A DNA stretch of 7,086 nt from JAYEJW01 sp034716535. Its GTDB lineage: Bacteria; Pseudomonadota; Gammaproteobacteria; Chromatiales; Chromatiaceae. The stretch covers positions 1 to 7,086 of the forward strand of contig JAYEJW010000536.1 of NCBI GenBank assembly GCA_034716535.1. The letters run 5' to 3'. Below are positions 1 to 6,673 of this stretch, piece by piece. Numbering within the stretch: position 1 is the stretch's first letter; the number at the start of each line of letters is the position of its first letter. Under the pieces are notes generated by a model. That model searched no databases and had not been told where the DNA came from. It saw nothing but the letters and a program-made list of their open reading frames with translations. The position numbers were made by a program, and so were the translations under genes.

Positions 1-54
1 GTCGCAACGAAAACCGAAGACGCGTATCTGGTCTGAACACCGGGCTTTGCGGCC

Positions 55-81
55 GAGAAAAGGATCGTGGCTTCGCCACGA
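55..81 (-). terminator. Possible rho-independent terminator after the IS66 remnant
   Basis: A perfect 7-bp stem (65-71 pairing with 75-81, arms TCGTGGC / GCCACGA) closes on a 3-nt loop. Read on the minus strand, it is followed by a T-rich stretch (TCCTTTTCT). It lies just downstream of the minus-strand TnpA remnant, in the right place and orientation to end its transcription. The T-tract is interrupted, so strength is uncertain. Confidence 0.4.
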
Positions 82-109
82 ACAGGAAAGAGCGTGCTAT
101 TGATCGGGG

Positions 110-379
110 TCAGCTAAATGGTGACCCTCGTGCTTCACCACCTGCAGGCGAGAGTCCGTCGTCGAACACCCTTACCGGGACCAACCGAGGTTCGATCCGA
201 GGACTGCTCGGTGCGGTCTCCTCCAGGCGCCGGCGCAAGTAGCGTAAGCTGCTTTGAGCGATCCCGCGTTCAGCACAGAATCGCCGCTGGCTTTGGCCGC
301 TGGCCTCGTACTCCTTCACCAATGCCGACCAGTGCTCCGGTGTCCTGCGCTTCGGCCGCGGGGTCTGCGTCACGATCAA
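110..379 (-). CDS. tnpA: IS66-family TnpA-like protein, C-terminally truncated (IS remnant)
   Basis: This 89-residue product resembles the small TnpA/Orf1 accessory protein of IS66-type elements, which carries a DNA-binding helix-turn-helix. The N-terminal half fits the family: a basic lead (PRPKRRTPEHW, residues 7-17), then a helix-turn-helix region at about residues 15-54 with the typical SGQSQRRFCAERGI and SSLRYLRRRLEE segments. The family normally continues after a Ser-Pro-Phe motif into a short hydrophobic domain rich in Leu, Pro and Val, ending near 105-130 residues. Here the frame stops two codons after that SPF (TGA at 110-112), and the DNA beyond does not look like TnpB or the TnpC transposase in any frame. 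The start is a TTG at 379, or GTG at 373; an in-frame TAG at 407-409 blocks extension and no good Shine-Dalgarno is visible. I read it as a non-functional relic of an IS66 insertion. Confidence 0.72.
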   Translation of the reverse strand: MIVTQTPRPKRRTPEHWSALVKEYEASGQSQRRFCAERGIAQSSLRYLRRRLEETAPSSPRIEPRLVPVRVFDDGLSPAGGEARGSPFS

Positions 380-474
380 CCCCGTTTGCTGTTCTTCGTC
401 GTGAGGCTATCATCTCGGTTGCGCCGCGGCGGGGAAAGATGTAGATCGCCGGACGGTTACGGATTTCCCGCATC

Positions 475-1689
475 TTACTCGCTCCCATTGAAGAATGACC
501 ACACCGCTCCTGTGGTATTGAAGATCCCATCAGGCGACCAACCGTGAACACCGTCGCGCACTGCATAGACCATGGATTGCTCATCGCAGACCCATTCAAA
601 TAAGGTGGTGTTCGGTGGAACCCTTGATCGGGCTGCGCTTCGCAAATTGCAGCCGTTTTCCGCACCGGCCATCCGCAGCGTGTCAATCAGCGAATACTTG
701 ACGCTGTTCCCCTCGATGGGAACGTTGACATCCGCCGTCCCAAAGACAAGCATTATCGGGGCAGGCTGCGGGTCACAGAGAATGGATCTGGCCAACAACG
801 CTGCACTCACGGCATACCGTTCGCCCAGTGTGCTCTCACATGCCAGGCGCCACGCCATGCTGCCACCCGAGCTAAAGCCAAACACCAGCACCGGCCCAAG
901 CGGCACAGGCGATTGCGCCCGAACATGGTCAACCAGCGCAACCAGGAATCCGACATCATCGTGCGTCGGCGCATTCGGCAGCCCGTTGGCCCAGCGAACG
1001 GGGTCATAATTCGTTGCATCCGGACAAACCAGCACCGCGCCGGCGTTCTCCGCAACGATATCCATCCCATGGAGAACACAGAATATGTTCCCGGTTCCGC
1101 CCGATCCGTGCAACCCAAGTAGAATGGGTGCGCCTTCCTTCATCTGGCTCGATTCCATCGCCCAGTACGTGCGCACCAACCCGTCGTACAACAAAGTCCC
1201 ACTATCGCCGATATCGAAGGCGTCAAAAAAGGCGATGCGGCGGCCCATGTCCGCAGAAGCGCCACCGGCCTGGACGTCCCAGCGCAAGGTGCCGCTAGGG
1301 TCGTAACTGGCCACGAAGATGTCGCTATATCCCTCGCTGGTCAGGCTGACCCCTGGCGCGAAGGTGGCCGTATCGCGGAAGGTCCCCGTCACGTAGCTGT
1401 TACCGTCGGCGTCCGAGGCAATGTCCTCGCCGTAGTCGAAACTAGCCCCGCCAATCTGGACGGCCCGTTCAAAGGACTGTGCGGCAACGGCGAGTGGGGC
1501 ACCTAGAAAGGCGCCGAAAATCAATGTGATGATCGCTCGCGTCACAGAACAGTGCCAGCGGAGAAATGCTTGAAGCGGAGTTTTCTCGAAAAATCCAGAT
1601 AGCGCTTCGTTATCTGTGACGCGGACGTCTCTACCCGATGTCCGGAGTACCCGAGCATCGGCCATCGCTGAAAATGTCTTCGTTAACAT
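475..1689 (-). CDS. Secreted PHB-depolymerase/LpqC-type esterase with N-terminal SBBP repeat stub
   Basis: A 404-residue predicted exported alpha/beta-hydrolase. From about residue 163 it follows the polyhydroxybutyrate depolymerase / LpqC / feruloyl-esterase-like family. It has a GLHGSGGTG oxyanion-hole loop (192-200), a DDVGFL segment (244-249), a GFSSGG nucleophile elbow (Ser273), a likely catalytic Asp320 (FGTADVNVP) and a likely catalytic His382 (VHGW). Substrates of this family are short-chain polyesters or ester-linked aromatics; which applies here cannot be told. Residues 51-70 form a hydrophobic export signal ending in an Ala-rich cleavage-like site. Residues 73-150 look like one and a half SBBP beta-propeller repeats (GGASFDYGEDIA, DADGNSYVTG, then GGASADMGRRIA) before switching into the esterase. 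The ATG at 1689 is supported by GAGG seven bases upstream (1697-1700), although it leaves about 50 residues before the hydrophobic segment. A GTG at 1545 would give a conventional signal peptide but lacks a Shine-Dalgarno. The esterase assignment is firm; the chimeric reading of the N-terminus is inference. Confidence 0.85.
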   Translation of the reverse strand: MLTKTFSAMADARVLRTSGRDVRVTDNEALSGFFEKTPLQAFLRWHCSVTRAIITLIFGAFLGAPLAVAAQSFERAVQIGGASFDYGEDIASDADGNSYVTGTFRDTATFAPGVSLTSEGYSDIFVASYDPSGTLRWDVQAGGASADMGRRIAFFDAFDIGDSGTLLYDGLVRTYWAMESSQMKEGAPILLGLHGSGGTGNIFCVLHGMDIVAENAGAVLVCPDATNYDPVRWANGLPNAPTHDDVGFLVALVDHVRAQSPVPLGPVLVFGFSSGGSMAWRLACESTLGERYAVSAALLARSILCDPQPAPIMLVFGTADVNVPIEGNSVKYSLIDTLRMAGAENGCNLRSAARSRVPPNTTLFEWVCDEQSMVYAVRDGVHGWSPDGIFNTTGAVWSFFNGSE

Positions 1690-1694
1690 GTCGG

Positions 1695-1700
1695 TTCCTC
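1695..1700 (-). promoter_or_regulatory. Shine-Dalgarno supporting the ATG at 1689
   Basis: On the minus strand GAGGAA lies here; its GAGG core is seven bases from the ATG at 1687-1689. It favours this start over the downstream GTG at 1543-1545, which would place the hydrophobic signal directly at the N-terminus. Confidence 0.5.
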
Positions 1701-1758
1701 GTTCCCTGTCTGGCAGATAGTGTGGAAATTGAATCCGTGTTCTTTTTTCCCTAATTTC

Positions 1759-1797
1759 CTGATCTAAGTATGATCAGAATCGGGCTGGTCAGATTCG
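1759..1797. promoter_or_regulatory. Operator-like inverted repeat and direct repeat upstream of the esterase gene
   Basis: A perfect 6-bp inverted repeat CTGATC / GATCAG (1759-1764 and 1772-1777) is separated by 7 bases. It overlaps a near-perfect direct repeat, TGATCAGAATCG (1771-1782) and TGGTCAGATTCG (1786-1797), with 10 of 12 bases matching and 15 bases between starts. It lies 70-110 bases upstream of the esterase start, where an operator could sit. No confident -35/-10 pair was identified, and binding by any regulator is inference. Confidence 0.3.
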
Positions 1798-2219
1798 AGC
1801 GGCACTTAAACAAGTGTCTCGGATCAACAAACCGCGCGTTCGGTGCTTGAGGGGGCTATGAGGAAGTCTAGCATCGTAGCATTCGGGTCTGCGTCGACGC
1901 GCTGTTCTCTGCGCGGATCATCGTCTTGGTGAGGATCGCCGTAGAATTACTCTTCGTCGACCCCGATCGCAATGCCGCCCAGAGCGTTCGGATAGCCCTC
2001 GATGGAGACGGGGAACTTGTGATCGTGCAAAGTCATCCGCCCGGAAGGCAGAGAGCCCCCTGTCCTTGAAGTTGGTGGGAGTCCCCGTCTCGAGCACTGG
2101 GGTCAGGCCCACGGGAAAGAGCAGGCAGCATGAGGATCGAAGAAGACTATCCCATTTCCATGGTGCGTAGACCACCGCGTGTGATCGCGGGCACCCGATT
2201 AGACCCCCTTGCCTTTTTG

Positions 2220-2582
2220 CTATCGCTGCACCACCGTCATCACCCGGTGAGGATTGATGATGATGAACTCCTGCCCCTCCGGAAGCCCCAGCTCCGCATA
2301 GGAAAACCCGATTACCCGACCGTAGGGAAGATAGGCGTCACAGGGATCGGGGGTGTCACGAACCAGCAACAGCTGTACCGGATTCGACTCCAGGACGTTC
2401 AGGGTAAAGTCGTCTTTGGTGGTGCAGCCGCCACTATAGACCTGGAACGCAATCCCTCGTTGATGCACGTACATCCCCATGATCTCTTCCACTTCGCCCT
2501 GCATCAGGGCGGCGGAATCGGCCAGGGAGACGGCCGGTGGAACCCAGATCAAAAGCACAATCAACAGCAGGCGATATCGCAT
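2220..2582 (-). CDS. Small exported protein of unknown function, two cysteines
   Basis: I do not recognise a named family. The 120-residue product begins with a classic Sec signal peptide: MRYR, then hydrophobic LLLIVLLIWVPPAV, with probable cleavage near residues 20-21 (SLA-DS). There is no lipobox cysteine, so a soluble periplasmic or secreted protein is likely. The mature part of about 100 residues has one cysteine in SGGCTTKDDF (Cys53) and one in DTPDPCDAY (Cys81), which could form a disulfide. It ends in a segment with VIGFSYAELGLPEG and EFIIINPHR. The start is well supported: AGGAGG lies seven bases upstream of the ATG at 2580-2582. The frame stays open upstream to 2855, but that extension has no signal and reads through the divergent intergenic region. 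It is transcribed away from hypF, so no operon link to hydrogenase maturation is implied. Confidence 0.75.
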   Translation of the reverse strand: MRYRLLLIVLLIWVPPAVSLADSAALMQGEVEEIMGMYVHQRGIAFQVYSGGCTTKDDFTLNVLESNPVQLLLVRDTPDPCDAYLPYGRVIGFSYAELGLPEGQEFIIINPHRVMTVVQR

Positions 2583-2587
2583 GGGAG

Positions 2588-2596
2588 TTCCTCCTC
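2588..2596 (-). promoter_or_regulatory. Strong Shine-Dalgarno deciding the start of the small exported protein
   Basis: GAGGAGGAA on the minus strand; its AGGAGG core lies seven bases before the ATG at 2582. It rules in this start over upstream in-frame codons, which would bury the signal peptide inside the protein. Confidence 0.65.
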
Positions 2597-2674
2597 GGAT
2601 CGATGCCCCTTCAGCATAGCCTACTCCGCATCCGATGCCTGGAGGTCCTCGCGCCTGGAGTGCGTGCTCAGCCT

Positions 2675-2696
2675 CCAAATGAATTCCAAAATTTGG
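2675..2696. promoter_or_regulatory. Operator-like inverted repeat in the divergent intergenic region
   Basis: Perfect 6-bp arms CCAAAT (2675-2680) and ATTTGG (2691-2696) flank an AT-rich 10-base spacer, in an otherwise GC-rich area between the small exported-protein gene and hypF. The size and placement suit a dimeric regulator site. There is no direct evidence of binding. Confidence 0.3.
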
Positions 2697-2763
2697 CATG
2701 TTCCACCTTGCTGTGCTATCAAATACCCGCGGGTCGACGTAGTGCCGGCCTTTCGTTAGGTCC

Positions 2764-2779
2764 CGGCGAAGCTTCGCCG
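2764..2779. repeat. 16-bp perfect palindrome upstream of hypF
   Basis: CGGCGAAGCTTCGCCG is fully self-complementary and would fold as a 6-bp stem with an AGCT loop. It is followed on the plus strand by TTATT, too short a T-rich tail for a convincing terminator. It could be a weak terminator, an operator or a fragment of a dispersed repeat. Confidence 0.35.
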
Positions 2780-2915
2780 TTATTCCGATGTTTCTCCATT
2801 GTTGGTGAAAACAACGAATCAGAAGGTATCTACTCACGGTTGTTTTTGATTGCATTTGACCGATTCACAGGCGAATACTTCGGTATGCGGTCATCTGCAT
2901 AGTGAGTGCGTTCCA

Positions 2916-5243
2916 TTGAGACGGGAGTCCATCCGCGTTCGCGGTCTGGTGCAGGGCGTGGGCTTTCGGCCCACGGTCTGGCGGCTCGCGCGGGAGTGCG
3001 GGTTGCGGGGGGATGTGCGCAACGACGGCGAAGGCGTGCTGGCGCGCGTACGCGGGGGCGTCGCGGCCATCGATCGGTTTTGCCGGCTGCTTCGCGATGA
3101 GTGCCCGCCGCTGGCGCGCATCGATTCGCTGGAGCGAATGGAGCTGGCCGAGTCGCTCGACGTCGCTGACTTTCGCATCGTGGCCAGCGATGCGGGCGAG
3201 GTCCACACTGGTGTGGTGGCGGATGCGGCGACTTGCGATGCCTGCAGGGCGGAGATCTTCGATCCCGCGAACCGCCACTATCGCTATCCCTTCACCAACT
3301 GCACCCATTGCGGTCCGCGCCTGAGCATCGTGCGCGGAATCCCCTACGACCGCGCCAACACAAGTATGTCCGTCTTCCCCATGTGCGCGGATTGTCGCCG
3401 GGAGTATGAAGACCCCGCGGACCGGCGTTTTCATGCCCAGCCCAACGCCTGCCCGGTATGCGGCCCCAAGGTCTGGTTGGAGGACGCCCAGCGGCGTGGG
3501 ATTGCGTTCGATGACGAGGACGGCATCGCTGCCGCGAGCCGGCTGTTGGCCCAGGGCCATATCCTGGCCATCAAGGGAATCGGAGGCTTTCATCTGGCCT
3601 GCGATGCCTGCGACGAGCAGGCGGTGAGCAGGCTTCGTGCTCGCAAGCGGCGCTTCCGCAAGCCCTTCGCTCTCATGGGCAGGGATTTGGACGTCATCCG
3701 CCGATATTGCACCCTGGATGAGGAAGAGGCCGTGCTGCTCTCATCGTCAGCGGCCCCCATCGTATTGCTTGATGCCACCGGAAGCCAACGAGTTGCTGCC
3801 GAGTTGGCCCCCGGGCAGCACAGCCTGGGCTTCATGCTGCCCTACAGTCCGCTCCACCATTTGTTGCTTGCGGACTGGGACCGGCCGCTGGTGATGACCA
3901 GCGGAAATCTGAGTGAGGAACCCCAGTGCATCGACAACCAGGATGCCGAGAAAAGGCTCGCGGGCCTGGCGGGCTACTATCTGCTGCACGACCGGGAGAT
4001 CGTCAATCGAGTGGATGATTCGGTGGTACGGGTCATGGCCGGGAAGCCCCGCCTGCTGCGCCGCGCGCGCGGTTATGCGCCGACGCCCATTCCCTTGCCC
4101 GCGGGTTTCGACAAGGCGCCGCCGATACTTGCCTTGGGCGGCGAGCTGAAGAACACGGTTTGCCTGCTGAAGGATGGTCAGGCCATCCTCTCCCAGCATC
4201 TCGGCGATCTGGAGGAGGCCCGTACCGCCGTCGAATACGAGCGCACGATCACGCTTTTTCGCGCACTCTTCAAGCACGCCCCGCAGGTGCTGGCGGTGGA
4301 CCTGCATCCAGACTATCGTTCCACGCACCTGGGACGTACCCTGGCCGAGGGGGAAGGCCTGGAGCTGGTCCAGGTGCAGCATCACTTCGCCCACATCGCA
4401 AGCGTGCTGGCCGAGAATGGCCGTGCCCTGGACGCGGAGCCGGTCATCGGCCTCTCCTTGGACGGTCTGGGTTACGGCACCGACGGGACCATCTGGGGCG
4501 GCGAGTTTCTGCTCGCCGACTATCGCAGCTACAGGCGACTCGCCCATCTCAAGCCTGTACCCATGCCCGGCGGCACCAAGGCCATCCTGGAACCCTGGCG
4601 TAACTCCTACGCCCAGCTTCACGCTCACATCGGCTGGGAGAACTTCCGGGGAACCTTTCCCAGGCTGGAGCTCACTGGATTCCTGGAGCGGCAACCGCTG
4701 CACATACTCGCCGCCATGCTGGAGCGGGGGCTCAATGCTCCCTTGACCAGCTCCTGTGGGAGGCTCTTCGACGCTGTCGCCGCTGCCCTGGATGTGAGCC
4801 GCGAGTCGATCAGCTACGAAGGGCAGGCGGCTATCGAGCTCGAAGCGCTGGCCGTGGCATCCGGGGCGCTGGACCAACCCGGGTACCCCTTCGCTGTCGA
4901 GTATGAGAAGGGTGCGGTCCTTCTCAGCCCCGAGCCCATGTGGTGGGCATTACTGGCCGATCTGGAGAGGGATGTCGATACACCGCTGATCGCCGCCCGC
5001 TTCCACACCGGGCTCGCAGCTGCGGTGGCGGATCTTGCGATCCGCCTGGCGAAGGAGCAGGGGCCCGATACTGTCGCCCTCTCGGGCGGAGTGCTCCAGA
5101 ACAGGACCCTGTTCGAGGCGGCCTCCAAACGCCTGGAAGAGGCTGGCCTGAACGTGCTGAGCCAGGAGCGCGTGCCTGCCAACGACGGGGGGATCGCCCT
5201 GGGACAGGCGGTTGTTGCAGCGGCCACGCGGGTGCAGGCTTGA
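2916..5243 (+). CDS. hypF: Carbamoyltransferase HypF, [NiFe] hydrogenase maturation
   Basis: HypF uses carbamoyl phosphate and ATP to make carbamoyl-adenylate and carbamoylates the C-terminal cysteine of HypE, the source of the two cyanide ligands on the NiFe-site iron; it is cytoplasmic. Numbered from the TTG at 2916 (775 residues), all family domains are present. The acylphosphatase domain covers about 6-92, with VQGVGFRP at 12-19, catalytic Arg18 and Asn36. The double zinc finger has CxxC pairs at 107/110, 129/132, 157/160 and 179/182, with the characteristic 18-24-18 spacing. The YrdC/Sua5-like domain has KGIGGFHLACDA near 220 and MTSGNLSEEP at 327-336. The Kae1-like domain has HHFAH at 489-493, SLDGLGYGTDG at 514-524, SCGRLFDAVAAAL, YEGQAAIELE, SGGVLQN at 723-729 and NDGGIALGQ near the end. 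The length is normal (about 750). The start is uncertain: TTG 2916 places the acylphosphatase motif as usual and has a weak GTGAG nine bases upstream. TTG 2850 would add 22 residues unlike the family, without a Shine-Dalgarno. No in-frame ATG fits. Confidence 0.96.
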   Translation: MRRESIRVRGLVQGVGFRPTVWRLARECGLRGDVRNDGEGVLARVRGGVAAIDRFCRLLRDECPPLARIDSLERMELAESLDVADFRIVASDAGEVHTGVVADAATCDACRAEIFDPANRHYRYPFTNCTHCGPRLSIVRGIPYDRANTSMSVFPMCADCRREYEDPADRRFHAQPNACPVCGPKVWLEDAQRRGIAFDDEDGIAAASRLLAQGHILAIKGIGGFHLACDACDEQAVSRLRARKRRFRKPFALMGRDLDVIRRYCTLDEEEAVLLSSSAAPIVLLDATGSQRVAAELAPGQHSLGFMLPYSPLHHLLLADWDRPLVMTSGNLSEEPQCIDNQDAEKRLAGLAGYYLLHDREIVNRVDDSVVRVMAGKPRLLRRARGYAPTPIPLPAGFDKAPPILALGGELKNTVCLLKDGQAILSQHLGDLEEARTAVEYERTITLFRALFKHAPQVLAVDLHPDYRSTHLGRTLAEGEGLELVQVQHHFAHIASVLAENGRALDAEPVIGLSLDGLGYGTDGTIWGGEFLLADYRSYRRLAHLKPVPMPGGTKAILEPWRNSYAQLHAHIGWENFRGTFPRLELTGFLERQPLHILAAMLERGLNAPLTSSCGRLFDAVAAALDVSRESISYEGQAAIELEALAVASGALDQPGYPFAVEYEKGAVLLSPEPMWWALLADLERDVDTPLIAARFHTGLAAAVADLAIRLAKEQGPDTVALSGGVLQNRTLFEAASKRLEEAGLNVLSQERVPANDGGIALGQAVVAAATRVQA

Positions 5244-5479
5244 AGGCCAGGATGGCGCAACTCGAAAATCATTGGCCAGTTCATCGGCCGGGGCAACGAT
5301 TTCCCTGGACTATGACGAAACCGGACATCAGGTATTTCCTATGGTCCGGGGCGGACCGGGCAGCCAGACCCGTGAACCGGCGAGCGAATGAGCGGATCAG
5401 TGCCTTCGGCGGATGCCCCGACTGAACATACTTTGTCCCGGCAGGACCTGCTGCGGGGAGTCTTCTTGAGGTCTCGAGC
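5244..5479 (+). other. hypF-hupK spacer with a possible 57-codon ORF and hairpin
   Basis: A gap of 236 bases is large for co-transcribed maturation genes. It contains one small frame, ATG 5252 to TGA 5425 (57 residues, starting MAQLENHWPV and ending AFGGCPD), preceded by AAGG five bases upstream and starting nine bases after the hypF stop, which would suit translational coupling. The product is Arg/Pro-rich, has a single cysteine and resembles no maturation protein I know. The same DNA holds a hairpin, GGTCCG / CGGACC (5343-5348 and 5352-5357, 3-base loop), with no T-tract. I cannot decide between a small gene, a decayed gene and an untranslated spacer. Confidence 0.3.
5468..5472 (+). promoter_or_regulatory. 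Shine-Dalgarno for the hupK-like gene
   Basis: GAGGT lies seven bases before the ATG at 5480 and supports that start. Confidence 0.55.
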
Positions 5480-6673
5480 ATGAGCCTGTCCATTGCTGAC
5501 AGTGCGGGCGCCATCCACGTACGTCTGGCGACAGACCGAGGCCGGGTTGTGGACGTGGATCTGTCCTCCACCCGTCGCCCCGATCTCTACCGGCGAATGT
5601 TCATCGGTCGATCCCTGGACGATCTGCTCGGAATCGTGCCGTTGATCTTCAGCGTTTGCGCCACCGCCCAAGCGGCCGCGGCCGTGCGCGCCTGCGAGCG
5701 GGCGGCCGGCGTTGAGGCCGCTTCCGTTCAGGAGCGGGCCCGGGATCTGCTGGTGCTGGCGGAGAACGCGCGGGAGCATCTGCTGCGGATCCTGCTGGGT
5801 TGGAGCGAGTGGCTGGGGTCGCCGCCGGCGGCTTCATGGCTGGCGGCGGTCGGTCGCATGCGTGGCGCCTGGCATGGGGCCCTGTTCCCCGAGGCGGACG
5901 GCTTTCGACTGGGTGGCGGGCGGTTGCGCCCGGATCGGAGCGCGCTGGATGGACTGCTGGCCGACCTGACCGAAGTGATTGCGGGGGCTCTCGGAGCGAC
6001 TCCCGATGCCTGGCTGGCGGTGACTCGCCCGGACGAGCTCGCCAGCTGGTACCGTTCCGGTGACTCCCTGGCCCAGCGTTTGGTCCGGTCGGTCACCGAG
6101 AACGGCTGGGCGAGGCTGGGTGGCAGCCCCATCGAGCCGTTGCCCCATCTGCCTGGGGAACAAGTCGGTCGCCTGCTTGCCGGCGCCTCGGCGGAGCAGT
6201 TCACCGCAATGCCGGAATGGGACGAGGTGCCCCGGGAAACCGGCGCCTTGGAACGGCAGGCGCGACGCCCGTTGATCGCGTCGCTGAAGCAGGAGCTCGG
6301 CAACGGATTGATGACTCGGCTGGCGGCGAGGCTTGCGGAGCTGGCATCCCTTCCGAGCCGCATCAGGACCTTGCTCGAGGGCCTCGCGCCCGGAGCACCT
6401 GCGCCCGCTCCGGAGACGCCCACGGGCTCCGGTCTGGCCGAAGTGGAGGCCGCCCGCGGTCGCCTGATCCATTGGGTCTGCCTGGATGAGGGAGTCGTCG
6501 AGGATTTCCGTATCCTGGCGCCCACGGAGTGGAACTTTCACCCGCGCGGCGTGCTCTCCTCGGGGCTGCGGACCCTGTCCGCGGATGCCGATCTCGCGCG
6601 CCTGGCCCGGTTGCTCGTGGACGCCGTCGACCCCTGCGTCGAATGCCGTATCGAGGTGGACGGCAATACATGA
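5480..6673 (+). CDS. hupK: HupK/HoxV-like hydrogenase maturation protein (large-subunit paralogue)
   Basis: A 397-residue protein of the HupK/HoxV family, degenerate relatives of the [NiFe] hydrogenase large subunit. They have been proposed to hold the Fe(CN)2CO unit on the way to the true large subunit, mainly for O2-tolerant or uptake hydrogenases. What shows this: FSVCATAQAAAAVRACE (57-73) aligns with the N-terminal RxCGxC region of large subunits; RDLLVLAENAREHLLRILLG (88-107) matches the conserved helix after it; RGRLIHWVCLDEGVVEDF (326-343) and LAPTEWNFHPRG (346-357) match the large-subunit segment that reads RGxLGHW...PSTWN; DPCVECRI (384-391) matches the C-terminal DPCxxC. Only one cysteine (Cys60) remains of the N-terminal pair, while Cys386 and Cys389 are kept. 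The protein ends eight residues after Cys389 without a large-subunit-type cleaved tail. It lies 236 bases after hypF on the same strand; hypA would normally follow, and the first HypA residues do appear at its stop codon. Confidence 0.88.
   Translation: MSLSIADSAGAIHVRLATDRGRVVDVDLSSTRRPDLYRRMFIGRSLDDLLGIVPLIFSVCATAQAAAAVRACERAAGVEAASVQERARDLLVLAENAREHLLRILLGWSEWLGSPPAASWLAAVGRMRGAWHGALFPEADGFRLGGGRLRPDRSALDGLLADLTEVIAGALGATPDAWLAVTRPDELASWYRSGDSLAQRLVRSVTENGWARLGGSPIEPLPHLPGEQVGRLLAGASAEQFTAMPEWDEVPRETGALERQARRPLIASLKQELGNGLMTRLAARLAELASLPSRIRTLLEGLAPGAPAPAPETPTGSGLAEVEAARGRLIHWVCLDEGVVEDFRILAPTEWNFHPRGVLSSGLRTLSADADLARLARLLVDAVDPCVECRIEVDGNT

Larger units (their letters stand above)
1690..2219. 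other. Intergenic stretch with no confident gene
   Basis: This 530-bp stretch separates two minus-strand genes. It contains the repeats described at 1759-1797, a 10-bp palindrome GCGTCGACGC (1891-1900) overlapping an inverted pair CGCGC/GCGCG (1898-1902, 1911-1915), and a short minus-strand open stretch at 1947-2102. That stretch ends in a plausible protein-like tail (from ATG at 2036: MTLHDHKFPVSIEGYPNALG, then GIAIGVDEE and TAA). It has no Shine-Dalgarno and is closed upstream by TGA at 2103-2105, so at best it is the tail of a decayed gene. A longer overlapping minus-strand frame (1918-2175) is Arg-rich and looks non-coding. No tRNA-like fold was recognised. Confidence 0.35.

Noticed and set aside
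2692..2714. Sigma-54-like promoter (TGGCAT ... TTGC) upstream of hypF
   Set aside because: The GG and GC elements are three bases too far apart for a -24/-12 site, which does not tolerate spacing changes.
2130..2759. Plus-strand 209-codon frame over the small exported-protein gene
   Set aside because: It is His/Arg-rich with no domain, and the opposite strand has a strong ribosome-binding site and a signal peptide.
2220..2855. Longer 211-residue version of the exported protein
   Set aside because: It would place the signal peptide internally and ignores the strong Shine-Dalgarno at 2588-2596.
3747..4877. Long antisense open frame (376 codons) across hypF
   Set aside because: It runs opposite a fully conserved HypF coding frame. 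Such frames are common in GC-rich genes, and its translation shows no domain I recognise.
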